Of a stretch of DNA of 64,000 bases, positions 36,449 to 46,810 are shown piece after piece (position 1 is the stretch's first letter; the number at the start of each line of letters is the position of its first letter). A program made the position numbers and the translations under genes. Source of the stretch: Aureococcus anophagefferens (taxonomy: Eukaryota; Sar; Pelagophyceae; Pelagomonadales; Pelagomonadaceae); NCBI RefSeq assembly GCF_000186865.1, contig NW_008705569.1:1250054-1314053 (forward strand), given 5' to 3'. Under the pieces are notes generated by a model, which saw only the letters and a list, made by a program, of their open reading frames with translations, was not told the origin of the DNA and ran no database searches.

Positions 36449-37255
36449 ATGAAGCTCTACGCCCTCGTCCCCGCCGCCACCTACGCCCTGTCCACGGCGG
36501 CCCCGCCGACCATCAAGATCCGCTTCGTCAACACGAAGGAGGGCGCCGACGTCACGACGGAGGTGCGGGAGAACACGAACCTGCTCAACGCCGCCGACGA
36601 CGCGGGCGTGAAGATCCCGCGCGCGTGCAGAAACGGTCTGTGCGGCGCGTGCCAGTGCACGCTGATCACGGAGGACGGCGACGAGCGCTACATGCGCGCG
36701 TGCAGCACGTCCGTCAAGGCCATCGACGCCGGCGCCGCGGGCGAGTTCGTCGTCGACGTGTCGAAGAAGCGCCGCGGCGCGCCCGGCGTCGACGACGACG
36801 ACGACGACGACGACGACGTCATGGCCGCGAGCATGGCGCGCTTCAGCGACGACTGGGAGAACGCCTACGTGCCCGACTACCACACGCAGAACAACGCCGC
36901 GCCGAGCTGGCGGCGCGAGTACGACGACGAGCCCGCGGGCGGCGACTGGACCGAGTACTCGGCTCTCGCGGGCTCGGGCTACGGCGGCTCGTCCTACGGC
37001 GGCGACCTCGGCGCCGGCGGCGACGACGGCTGGCGCGAGCTCGCCATGCTCGGCGGCGCGGGCGACGCCGCGGCCGCGACTCCCGAGCCCTGGGCCGCCT
37101 ACGCGTCCGCCGCGGCCGGCGACGACGGCGCGTTCCTCGACGACGCCTACGGCGCGCCCGCGCCGGCGGAGGACGCGCCGCCGCGGCGCGTCGTCGACGA
37201 CGACGACGCCGACGACATGTCCGGCGGCCTCGCGCCCTGGGACGTGATCCAGTAA
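36449..37255 (+). CDS. Plant-type [2Fe-2S] ferredoxin domain protein with acidic tail
   Basis: 268 residues from ATG 36449. A short hydrophobic leader (MKLYALVPAATYALSTAAPP) precedes a ferredoxin fold at about 22-115: IKIRFVNTKEGADVTTEVRE, then the cluster ligands in ACRNGLCGACQC (Cys-x4-Cys-x2-Cys) and a fourth Cys in YMRACSTSV. The ligand spacing is that of plant-type ferredoxins, which move electrons from photosystem I or to reductases. The remaining 150 residues are Asp/Gly/Tyr/Ala-rich with a run of nine Asp, and unlike any ferredoxin I know. The tail could mediate partner binding or targeting. Confidence 0.8.
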   Translation: MKLYALVPAATYALSTAAPPTIKIRFVNTKEGADVTTEVRENTNLLNAADDAGVKIPRACRNGLCGACQCTLITEDGDERYMRACSTSVKAIDAGAAGEFVVDVSKKRRGAPGVDDDDDDDDDVMAASMARFSDDWENAYVPDYHTQNNAAPSWRREYDDEPAGGDWTEYSALAGSGYGGSSYGGDLGAGGDDGWRELAMLGGAGDAAAATPEPWAAYASAAAGDDGAFLDDAYGAPAPAEDAPPRRVVDDDDADDMSGGLAPWDVIQ

Positions 37256-37317
37256 CATGGTTTCCGTTGGACGATGTCAATGGTGCATCCAACGCTCTCG
37301 AGCTTCCGGGCTGCACG

Positions 37318-40171
37318 ATGGGTGGGCCCGACGAGGCAGCCCGGTCCACCTCGACGGAGTCGAGCCCGTCGCGCTTCGGCTGGCTCAAGCGCCGGTCGCG
37401 GTCGACGCCTCCGAGCGCTCCGTCCCGCGCGGCGCAGGACGCCTGGCCCGAGCCGGCGCCGCAGACCCTCGACGACGACGACGACGACGACGACGAGCCG
37501 CGGTCCTCGGACGGGTCCCGGCCCTCGCTGGAGCGGCCCTCGGAGGACCGCGCCTCGGCCGCGGCGCGCGACGCACCGGCGCCGCCGGATCCGCCGCCGG
37601 AGCCGCGGTCGGCGAGCGACGAGCGCAAGTCGAGCGACGAGCCGAGGCCGCGCGCGCGGAAGCGCGACCTGCTCATGAGCATGGTGAAGAAGACGACGAC
37701 GAAGTCGACGGGGCTCCTGGAGAAGTTCCTCTTCGACGGCGGCGACGCGCCCGCGGCCGCGGCGGAGGACGAACCCGAGGACGACGAGCCGGCCGCCGAG
37801 CCCGAGCCCGAGCCGGAGCCGGGGTCCCGCGATTTGGGGTCGTCCCCGCCGGAGCCGGGGTCCTACGCGCACGGTGCTCTCTACGCGGGCGGGCTCCTAG
37901 GGAAGCTGTCGCCGAGCAAGGGCCTGTCGTTCCTCGGCGCGCGGCCGACGTCGTTCCGCGACGACGACGGCGGCCGCGGCGGCCGGCGGCCGCGGGGCCG
38001 GTTCCGCGCGGAGGACTTCCTGCGCGCGCGGGGGTTCCTGCGCATCGCGCGGGCCGGCGACGGCCTGCTCGTGGCGCTCTGCGGCGACGAGCCCGCGGGC
38101 TGCGGCGTCCGGACGCGCGGCGAGCTGCGCGTCGCGTGGTACCCTGTGTGGAAATCAAATCTTCAACCCGACTTCAATGTGCGCGTAATCGAACGATTTG
38201 GACCAGACTCTTTCGCTGTGCTTCGAGAACTCGACGAGAGCAATCGATTCATCCAAAAATCAGCCGAATCGACTTCGATTTGACCGAGCTAGAGAATTCT
38301 CAAGTTTGGTCAGGACCACCCAAACCAGTGGTTGGTTTCCACACAGGTGGTACCGGGCCGTCGAGGACGGCGAGCCCGGCGCCATCGACGGCGCCGACGA
38401 GGCCTGGTACGCGCCGGCGCCCGAGGACGTGGGCTGCAAGGTCTACGCGCGCGTCGCGCCGCTCGACGACGACCTGCTCTGCCGCTGGGCGGAGCACGGG
38501 CCCGTCGCGCCGGCGGAGTCCGTGCGCCAGGAGACGGAGGCGGCGGTGGCGCGGGGCCGCTACGAGGTCGTCGGCGACGGCGACGCGGAGCTCCAGGTGC
38601 TCCTCGCCGACGGCGAGCCCGGGTCCTGCAGCGTCGGGTCCGCGGTGACCGCGGCGCTCGACGAGGCGGGCGAGAGCCTGGTCTTCGAGAGCGCGCGCTC
38701 CGACGTCGCGCGGGGGTTGCGGTTGGACGGCTGCCTCGACGGCGACGTCTTGATCGGCTGCGACCCGGACGGCGACTTCGAGCCCGCGTCCGCGGACGGG
38801 CGCTACGAGTGCGTCTTCCAGCTCCGACCCGCGGCCGCGGTCCACGTCCTCAAGCTCTGGGGCGACGCGGGCGGCGACCTCTGGTACGTCGCCGGCCTCC
38901 TGGAGCGCTGCGAGGCGCTCGAGGACGACGACGTGCCGCTCAAACTCCGGCTGACGCTGTCGTCGAAGCGGCAGCGCGACGTCCTCGCGCTGAGCTTCCG
39001 CGCGTTCCGGCGGAAAAAGCGCGCGCCGCTCCTGCGGCGCGTGCGCGCGGAGATGGCCGAGCTCTACGGCGAGCACAACCCGAAGAAGCTCGGCGACATC
39101 GACGCGCTCCTGCGGAAGTACGCGCACCGGGAACTGGAGCTCCTGGCGGCGATCCGCTTCAAGTACCGCTACCTCAGCGACGAGCAGCCGTCGTCCGAGT
39201 GCCGGCCGTCGTTCACGGGCGACGTCTCCGACGAGCTCCGGCCGCGGCGCGTCCACGCCCACGGCGGCGCGCTCCACGGCGACAGCGACGACGACGACGA
39301 CGACGACGACGGCCCGGACGCGGCGCCGTCGCCGCCCGCGTCGCCCCGGCGGACGCCCGAGGAGGCCTGCGGCGACGACGGCGACGCGCTGGGGTTCCTG
39401 CCCTGGGCGTCGCAGCGCGCGCGGGGCTGGACCGCCGAGGACGACGCGCCGGGGCGCCTGTCCGTCGTCGCGGAGCTCGACGATCTGCGGGACCTGCGCG
39501 ACGTCGCCGTCGAGAGCCGCGACGCGGCCCTGGCGGAGAACGCGCGGCTCCGGGAGCGCGTCGCGGCCCTCGAGCGGCGCGCGGCGGCGGCGGAGGCGAC
39601 GCGGGACGTCGCGGCGGCCGCGCGAGACGCGGCGGCGGCGGCGGCCGCGCGGACGGCCGCGGCGGCGGCCGCCGCCGCCGCGGAGCGCGCGGCGGACGCG
39701 GCGGCGGACGAGGCGAAGCGGCGGGAGGACACGGCGGGCCTCGCGGCGGCCCTCGCAGCCTTTGGCGCGCTCGCCGCGGACCGCGACGCCGTCGGTCGGC
39801 GCCTGGACGCCGCGCGCGCCGCGGCGCTCCACGAGGCGCGGCGCCGCGAGTCGACGGCGCGCGAGCTGAAGCGGGCCGTCCGCGAGGACCGCGCGCGCGA
39901 GCGGGCCAAGCTCCAGCTCCGCGAGCGGCTCGACGTCGCCGTCGCCGAGGCCGACGCGTTCAAGGCCGCGCTCGAGCACCACGTGTCCGCGCCGCGGCGC
40001 ACGGTGCTGAGCGACATCGCCGAGGACGGCGCGGCGTCGCCGCCCGCGGGCGGGCGGTCCTGGTTCGGCGGCGGCCGGCCGCGGAAGGGGCGGTCCTCCG
40101 CGTCCATGCCGCCGACGTCGTCCCCGGCGGCGGCGCGCCGCAAGGAGGCGCCGCGGGCGCGCGACATCTAA
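37318..40171 (+). CDS. Large coiled-coil protein of unknown function
   Basis: Exons 37318-38135 and 38347-40171 give 880 residues. The first 250 residues are Pro/Asp/Ser-rich and probably disordered. A folded part spans the intron (GVRTRGELRVA joined to WYRAVEDGEPGAIDGADEAW) and continues to VFQLRPAAAVHVLKLWGD. Next comes a helical motif ELYGEHNPKKLGDIDALLRK with HRELELLAAIRFKYR. Then an Asp run, and a long Ala/Arg/Glu coiled coil to near the C-terminus. Family not recognised. The ATG chosen is the first in frame after the ferredoxin stop. Confidence 0.6.
38144..38346 (+). mobile_element. Introner family B, copy 5 (intron 38136-38346)
   Basis: A 203-bp element with ends CTGTGTGGAAATC and GGTTTCCACACAG, flanked by GTGGTACC at 38136-38143 and 38347-38354. 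The left duplication gives a GT donor. Excision restores RVA-WYRAVEDG in frame. Confidence 0.93.
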
Positions 40172-40197
40172 CGGCGCGTTTACGTACGGCGCGCGCC

Positions 40198-40590
40198 CTA
40201 CTTCGTGTCCTGCTCGCCGCAGCAGAAGAAGCAGAGTTCGCAGAGGGGCTCGCGGCGCCGCGCGGCGGGCAGGCGGCCGGGCGCGTACTGCGGCAGCGGC
40301 TGGAGGGAGGGGTGGTGCAGCAGCGGCGGCAGGTCGTCGTCGTCGGCGGCGCAGAGCAGCGCGTCGCACGTCATCGCGGCCTCGGCGCGGCACCGCGAGC
40401 AGACGCTGTTGCAGCAAATGTGCAGGCTCTCGTCCTCGTAGGCGATGTCGCGCTGGCACAGCGAGCAGACGCAGAGCAGCGGCCGCGGCTTTAGGATGAC
40501 CACGCGCTCGAAGAGGTCCACCGCCGGCTCCGGCTCCTCGTCCGACGACGAGAAGAGCGCGCGCGCGGCCGGCTCGGAGCTCTGCATCAT
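40198..40590 (-). CDS. Small Cys-rich putative zinc-binding protein
   Basis: 130 residues from ATG 40590. It contains repeated Cys pairs: LLCVCSLCQRD, HICCNSVCSRCR, TCDALLC and LCELCFFCCGE. The spacing suggests a RING-like or treble-clef zinc domain, but no standard family fits. The stop lies 26 bp from the convergent coiled-coil gene. Confidence 0.55.
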   Translation of the reverse strand: MMQSSEPAARALFSSSDEEPEPAVDLFERVVILKPRPLLCVCSLCQRDIAYEDESLHICCNSVCSRCRAEAAMTCDALLCAADDDDLPPLLHHPSLQPLPQYAPGRLPAARRREPLCELCFFCCGEQDTK

Positions 40591-40701
40591 CGTCGACGAC
40601 GAAAAGTGTCCTCTTCCGTCGAAGGGCTGCCTACAATAGTACTCTTGTGCGCATCAATAGGGGGAAGCATCTACCTTGCTGTCGTCGAAGTCCCGGTCAC
40701 G

Positions 40702-40850
40702 ATGGCTTGGCTTGGATTGCTGCTCCTCGCGAGCGCTGAGGTCGCATCAGCGCGACGTGCACCATCGACGCAGTCCTCGAGGATCATGGCCGCATGTCTT
40801 GGACTGCTCCTCGCGTGCGCTGAGGTCGCAGCGCTCTTGCTGCCGCCGCA
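40702..40850 (+). repeat. Tandem duplication of a signal-peptide coding unit
   Basis: Two direct repeats offset by 84 bp share CTTGGATTGCTGCTCCTCGC/CTTGGACTGCTCCTCGC and CGCTGAGGTCGCA. Each encodes a start Met and a hydrophobic leader. Confidence 0.75.
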
Positions 40851-41373
40851 ACAGCACCAGCCGCGACGCTCGCTCCGCCGCTCCTTCGCGCCGCAGGAGG
40901 CGTTCAAGGACATCGTCATCCCCGGCGTCGGCGGCGAGGAGGAGGATCCACGAGTATGGGTGCCGCAGACCGAGTGCCTCGATTTCCGGCCGCTGTGCTT
41001 GTGCACGAGCAACGGCTACTACGTGAACCTGCTCCGGTTCAAGGGCGGCGGCGTCCTCGGCACGCACAAGCACCCGTCGCCCGTGCACGCGTACACGATC
41101 AAGGGCGACTGGGGCTACCTCGAGCACGACTGGAAGGCCCACGCCGGCACGTACGTCTTCGAGCCGCCCGGCGAGACGCACACGTTGGTCGTCGACGAGG
41201 ACTGCGACGAGATGGTCGCGCTGTTCCACGTCACGGGCGCGCTCATCTACGTGGACCCGGCGACGGGCGCGACGACGGGCTACGACGACGTGTTCACGAA
41301 GCTCGCGAAGGCGAAGGCGTGGTACGCGGAGTGCGGCCTCGGCGCGGACTACGCCGACCAGTTCATTCGATAG
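40702..41373 (+). CDS. Cupin dioxygenase-like protein (2,4'-dihydroxyacetophenone dioxygenase type)
   Basis: 223 residues from ATG 40702. The leader is peculiar: two consecutive hydrophobic signal-like units, MAWLGLLLLASAEVASA and MAACLGLLLACAEVAAL, encoded by a tandem duplication 84 bp apart. The cupin barrel follows: metal-binding GTHKHPSPVHAYTIKGDWGY with two His, then YVFEPPGETHTLVV with a third His, and VTGALIYVD. This matches the ChrR-like/dihydroxyacetophenone dioxygenase cupins, which use Fe(II) to cleave C-C bonds. The substrate in an alga is unknown. An ATG at 40786 would keep only the second leader. Confidence 0.7.
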   Translation: MAWLGLLLLASAEVASARRAPSTQSSRIMAACLGLLLACAEVAALLLPPQQHQPRRSLRRSFAPQEAFKDIVIPGVGGEEEDPRVWVPQTECLDFRPLCLCTSNGYYVNLLRFKGGGVLGTHKHPSPVHAYTIKGDWGYLEHDWKAHAGTYVFEPPGETHTLVVDEDCDEMVALFHVTGALIYVDPATGATTGYDDVFTKLAKAKAWYAECGLGADYADQFIR

Positions 41374-41424
41374 CGTAAACTGTAGATCGAGTCTGGAAAG
41401 GTTACGACGACGGCGCCGCCCGCT

Positions 41425-44400
41425 CTACCGCCAGCACTTGACGACGCCGTCCCGCGACGACGAGAGCATGAGCTTGAGGGGCAGGTCGATGGACTTGAGG
41501 TCCAGCACGGCGTCCTTGTGCGCCGAGGGCGGCGCGACGGGCCCGCGCTGCATGAGGTGCGGCGCGTCGGCCGGGTCCAGCGCGTCGGGCGGCGGCGCGC
41601 GGTGGTCCGTGCAGACGAAGAAGGCGGAGCCGTTGCCCGCCGCCGGCGCGTCGTAGGTGGGCCGCGGCATGCCCGGGTGGGGCCCGCTCACGGTGTAGCA
41701 GGACCGCGGGCTCGTGAAGTCCCAGTAGCGGATGTGCGTGTCCGTGCCGCCGGTGATCAAATACGAATTGCCGTGGTTGCTGATGCGGCCCATGATCGCG
41801 CGCATGGAGTGGTCCCCCTCGCGGCCCAGGGGCCGCGGGAGCATGGACGCGTCGACGCGAAAGAGCCGCGCCTTGGGGTGCGCGGGCACGTCGATTGGCT
41901 GCAACGTCGGCAGCTTCCACCGCTTCTCGAGCGCCTCCCGGTCCAGGGTTTGCGGGTCCCCTTCCAGGGGCGGCATGGCGCGGAAGCACTGCTTGCAGGC
42001 GCCGCCCGCGTGCAAGTCCCAGACCGCGACCTCGTTGCCGCCCGCGGCGACGAACGCCAGCGGGCTCGGCGGCGCGTCGGGCGGCGACCCGGGCAGCCGC
42101 GCGCACGTCGCTAATCTATGAATCTTGCTCTTGGCGCTGTGGCGCCAGACCGCGTTGAGCACCGCGTACCGCAGGTCCCAGAGGCACACGAACCCGGTGG
42201 CGGTGCCCGCGGCGCACCACGCCTTGTCCGTGCCGAGCGCCGTCGCCGTCAGCAGCCCGAGCTCCGGCGGCACGACGAGGCGGAACGCCTCGCGCTTCGC
42301 CCGCAAATCCACGGCGTGCAACCGACCTTTCGCCGTGCCGTAGACGACGACGCAGCCGACGTCGTCGTTGAAGTGGTTCACGGTCACCGCCGCGCCCTCG
42401 GAGCCGTCGCCCAACCGCCGCACGAGGCTCGCGTCCGCGCCTAGCACGCTTCGCGTCGACTTCTGGGCGCCGCCGACGACGCCCGGCACCATGACGTTGC
42501 CCTCCTCGAGGCGCCCGCCCGTGATGGGATGTACCGCTTCGGGCTGCCGCACCGTCCGCTGCGCGAGGTCGACGCGCCAGACGTGGACCTCGCCGTCGGC
42601 CGCCGCCGTCGCCACGGACCGCGCGTTGTCCACGGCGCAGCAGTCCATCAGCGCCGGCGCGTCCTTGTCGCCGGCGCCGTGGCCCGCGTAGGTCGCCGCG
42701 GACGCGTGGCAGACCTCCTTGTCCAAGCCCCGCGTCGTCCAGACCTTGGCCGTGCCGTCGTCGGACGCGGACACGAAGAAGGACTGGTCCTGGGCGACGG
42801 CGAGGCGCTGGACGGCGCCCGCGTGCTCCCCGAAGGTCGCGATGAGCACGCCGGCCTTGGGCCGCCACTCCGCGCGCCGGTTCGGGTCGTCGAGGCGCAA
42901 AGGCGTCGCGTACCACGAGAAGGGCCGGTCGTCGCCGGGCTGGCGCAGGCACCCGAGCTCCGGCGGCAGCGGCGGCACGTCCAGCGCCTCGGCGCGGCGC
43001 GCCAGCGGCGTCAGCGCGTTCGGGTCCCGCCGGGGCCGCGGCCGCGGCGGCGGCGGCGCGTCGTCGTCCGCGCGCGGCGGCGGCGCGGCGCCGCTCGCCG
43101 GGCCCGGCGGCCCCGCGGCCGCGAGGAGGTCGTCGGCGTCCAAGGAGCCGACGTCGCGCGCGTCGGGCCGCCGCGAGTCGAGCACGCCGTAGCGGCGGCG
43201 GATCGCCGCGTCGTCGCCCGCCGGGTCGTCGGCGCCGCCGACGCTCACGGACGTCATGAGCGCGACGAACTTCATGTCCGGCACGAGGAGCGCCTGGGCC
43301 TGGGCGGCGCTGAGCTTCGGCGGCGGCACGCGGCCGCCGACGCGCGGGCCGCCCCGCGCCGCGTCGCGGTCGCCGGCCGGCGGCGCGGGCCGCTCGTCGA
43401 CCTTGCCCTCGCGCTGCCACGTCGCGAGTCGGTTCTTCGCGTGGCGGCTCGCGACGGCGAGGTAGCCCCGCGCGAGCTCCAGCGCCGCGGCGTCGTCGGG
43501 CGCGAGGGACGCGCCCGGCGGGCCGTCGCCGTGGAGCGCCTCGCGGTAGAGCGCGGGCGACAGCGGCGGCCGGAGGCACGCGACGATGGCCCTTCCCAAA
43601 ACGTCCTTGGCGCCGCCGTGGTAGGGCGCCGCGGGCCCCAGCGGCGTCGCCAGAAAGGGCGCCAGCACGGGCTCGAAGAGCTGCGCGTCCGCGTCCTGGG
43701 CCGTCGGCATCGCGAGCGCCGCGGCCGCGAAGAGCGACGCCGCCTCCAGCCGCACGGCCGGCGACGGGTGCAACAGGAGCGGCGCCGCGGACACCTTGGA
43801 GGCCCCGCCGCCCGTCATCTCCACCAACGCCGCGCGGCTCAACAAGCCGAGCTCCACGAGCGACGCGAGCGACGCGAGCGCGCGCGCGATGACGAGCGGC
43901 TCCGTGTCGACCAGCGCCTGCCCGATGCACGGCAGGATGAGCCCCTCCGCCGCGTCGGGCCCCAGGAACGCCCCCACGGCCGCGACGTGGGCGCAGAACG
44001 CGTCCCGCAGCCCCCAGTCGCTGTCGTTGAGGAACGTGATGAGGTGCGGCATGAGCACGTCGCGGGTCTGCTCGCGGCCTGGGCAGGACAAGAGAGATTC
44101 AACGTCGCTTCAACGTGAGTGTTCCGCGCGCGCGCGTCCCGGAAAAAGCATCCACGCTTCGAGACCGTTCCAAGAGATGATCGCTCGTCCAAAAATCAGC
44201 CAAAACGAGTGGAAACGGCCGAGATATGAGCCTTTGAAGTTTGGAATTTCGCTCGCTTGTCCTGCCCTGCTCGCGGCCGAAGAAGACGCAGAGCCGCGGC
44301 AGGTCGCTGATGAGCACGTGCTTCGCTAGCGACGACGCCTCGCTCAGCAGCACGACGACCCAGCGCCGCACGCGCTGGCGCAGCTCGTCGAGGTCCCGCC

Positions 44401-46441
44401 CGTAGGCGTCCCCGGAGGGCGCCGCGTCGTCGTCGTCGTCGCCGCCGCCGGTCGCCGCCGCGCGGCGCCGCTCCGCGGCGATATCCAGAAAACGCTTCGC
44501 CGACGTCGCGAAGGACCCCGCGCACTCGGCGAAGGCGACGACGACGCACGCCTCCGGGTCGCCCACGAGGTTGGACACGAGCGGGAAGACGTACTTGGGA
44601 AAGAGCGCCGCGTCCGACGCGCCGAAGGACCGCACGGACGCGACGAGGGCCGCCAACGCGCGGCAGCAGGCCGCGCGCACGAGCGCCGAGCCGTCGTCGA
44701 CGAGCGCGGCGACGTGGGGCACGAGCCGCTGGAGCCGCGCCTCGTCGTCCAAAGACGCGCCGAATCGTAGGAGCAAGGCGACGGCCGCGAGCTTCGTCCG
44801 GGGGAAGCGCGCGTGGCGCGCCGACGCGCAGACGAGCTGGGCCAGGAGGATGAGGGAGCCGCCGCCGGGCTTCGGCGCCGGCGCCTCCGGCGCGGGCGCG
44901 GGCCGCGCGCGCGCGGCGGGCCGCGCCGGAAGTTCGGGCAGCGCCGCGAGCGCGCCGGGGCCCCGCTCCAGCGCTAGGAGCAGCCGCTCCGTGCGCGCGC
45001 AGAGCTCCTCCGTCGACACGTCGGCGAGGCCGTCGCAGTCGTCGCCGTCGTCGGGGAACGCGAAGGCCTCCAGCGGCAGGTCGAAGATCGCGTCGCCGTT
45101 CGTCTCCAGCGCTTTCGCGAAGCGGCTCTCGAGCGTCGCCGCGTCGAGCGTCGGCTTCGGGAAGGGCGGCCGCGCCGGCGCCTCGTCCGCGCTTCTGTCG
45201 TCGTCGTCGCTCGCGGACTCGGCGCCGCGCGCGTCGTCGTCGTCGTCGTCGTCGCTCTCCGAGAAGCCGCCGCCGCCGACGTCGCGCGCGGCCGCGTCGC
45301 CGCGCGGCGCCACCGCGAAGGTCCGCAGGAAGCGCGCGCCCGCGGCGTCGTCGACGCCCGCCATCTTCCGGACGGCCCGGCCGTAGCGCCGGCAGACGAG
45401 CGCGACGCGGTCGTCCGGCCCGTGCGCCTTCAGCAGCAGCTCCTTGAAGAACGAATACACGAAGCCCGTGAATTCCACCGGTAAAGCGCCCGCGGCGACG
45501 AGCGCGTCCAGATGCTCGCGCGCGGCGCCGCGCTTCGCCGGGTCGCGGTCGAGCATGCGCGCGACCGCGCGCCGCAGCGCCGGCGGCTCGAGCGCCGCGA
45601 CCGCCGGCAGGTCCTCGACGACGACGCCGTCGCCGTGGCTCATCGCGAGCAGCGTCGGCAGGTCCAGGGTCGGCGCGCCGTTGTGGAAGATCTCCGCGAT
45701 GACGCAGCCCGCCGAGAAGACGTCCATGGCCGGCGTGAGCGCGCCGCGGCGGCTCGAGTCGCGGCCGCGGTCCTCGTGCGTCGACGGAAAGAAGCGCTCC
45801 GGCGCGACGTAGCAGCGGCTCGCGGTCTTCCGCGAGCCGCCGGCGAAGTAGTACTCGAACTCCGGGCCGTCGTCCGGGAGGTACGTCGGCTTGTAGCTCG
45901 CCAGGTCCGTCAGCGTCGCCCAGGTCCAGCTCGTGACCATGACGTTTTCACTTTTCACGTCGCCGTGGCAGACGCCGCGCGCGTGGCACTGGTCCAGCGC
46001 GACCAGGAGCTGGTAGACGACCCAGCGCTTCTCGACGTCGCTGAGGAAGGGCCGCGACCCGAGGCGCTCGAGCAGGTTCGCGAAGAAGTGCTGCCGCACG
46101 AGGTACGCGGCCCCCGTCACGCCGCGCGCGCCGGGCCGCCGGCCGAGCGCGGCGTCGTAGGGCAGCACGTTCGGGCACTCGCGCCGCGGGAGCGCCGCGC
46201 GGAGGCGCCGCAGGTCCGCCTTCCAGGGCTCGAGGTCCTCGTCGACGTCCTGCTTCACGTAGACCTTGACGCAGAGCCCCGCGCCCTCGTCCTTGCAGTG
46301 GTACGTCTTGAGGAAGCGGCCGTTGCCGATGCGCGCGACGACCATGACGGACCGCATGTCCTCGATGAGGTGCCGCTCGGGCTTCTCGATGTAGATCTGC
46401 TGCGCCGGGGCCGCGGCCTGCCGCGGCACGGCGTTGCCCAT
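41425..46441 (-). CDS. VPS15: VPS15/PIK3R4, regulatory subunit of the class III PI3-kinase complex
   Basis: Exons 46441-44278 and 44078-41425 give 1605 residues. The N-terminus MGNAVPRQ has the Gly-2 myristoylation context known for VPS15. A divergent protein kinase domain follows (MVVARIGNGRFLKTYHCKDE, VCHGDVKSENVMVTSWTW, then SRCYVAPERFF). HEAT repeats fill the middle, including RDVLMPHLITFLNDSDWGLR as in human PIK3R4. The C-terminal 450 residues are a WD40 propeller ending in RDGVVKCWR. VPS15 scaffolds VPS34 and VPS30/Beclin to make PI3P in autophagy and endosome sorting. The single intron is a family A introner, and joining restores CVFFGRE-QTRDVLM. Confidence 0.93.
44079..44269 (-). mobile_element. 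Introner family A, copy 4 (intron 44079-44277)
   Basis: A 191-bp element flanked by CTCGCGGC at 44071-44078 and 44270-44277 (GCCGCGAG in gene sense). Gene-sense ends are CAGGGCAGGACAAG and CTTGTCCTGCCCAG. GC donor. Confidence 0.93.
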
Positions 46442-46810
46442 GTTCGGCGCGCGGCGGGTGGCTTCGTCCGATGCTTTCAGGCGGCGAAGAAGTCCGCGGC
46501 GCTCGCGGAGAGGCGTGCGCCGAGCCGGTGCGGAGCGGCGCTCGGCGCGGCGCGGCAAAAGGCGAACGCGCACCGACGGCGCGACGCTCCTCAGGTCCTT
46601 GTGGAGACGCTCCTCTCGCAAGTCCTTGCGGCAAAACGTTGAGGTTTTCCGACACTCGGCAACCATCAAGTTTGAAACGCGCATCTGAGCAGCCCCTGGA
46701 CGCCGGCATTCCTGCGCCTCGCGCGGCTCTACCAACACGCCGCGGCGGTGGCGACACCGCGTCGACGTCCAACTCGAAGCCCCGGTGCGCCGCGCGGTGG
46801 CGACACCATC
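46442..46810. promoter_or_regulatory. Divergent promoter region between VPS15 and the CSTPP1-like gene
   Basis: 369 bp between two start codons. It contains mixed GC-rich sequence and GGTGGCGACACC twice (about 46747 and 46797). No gene is supported here. Confidence 0.4.
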
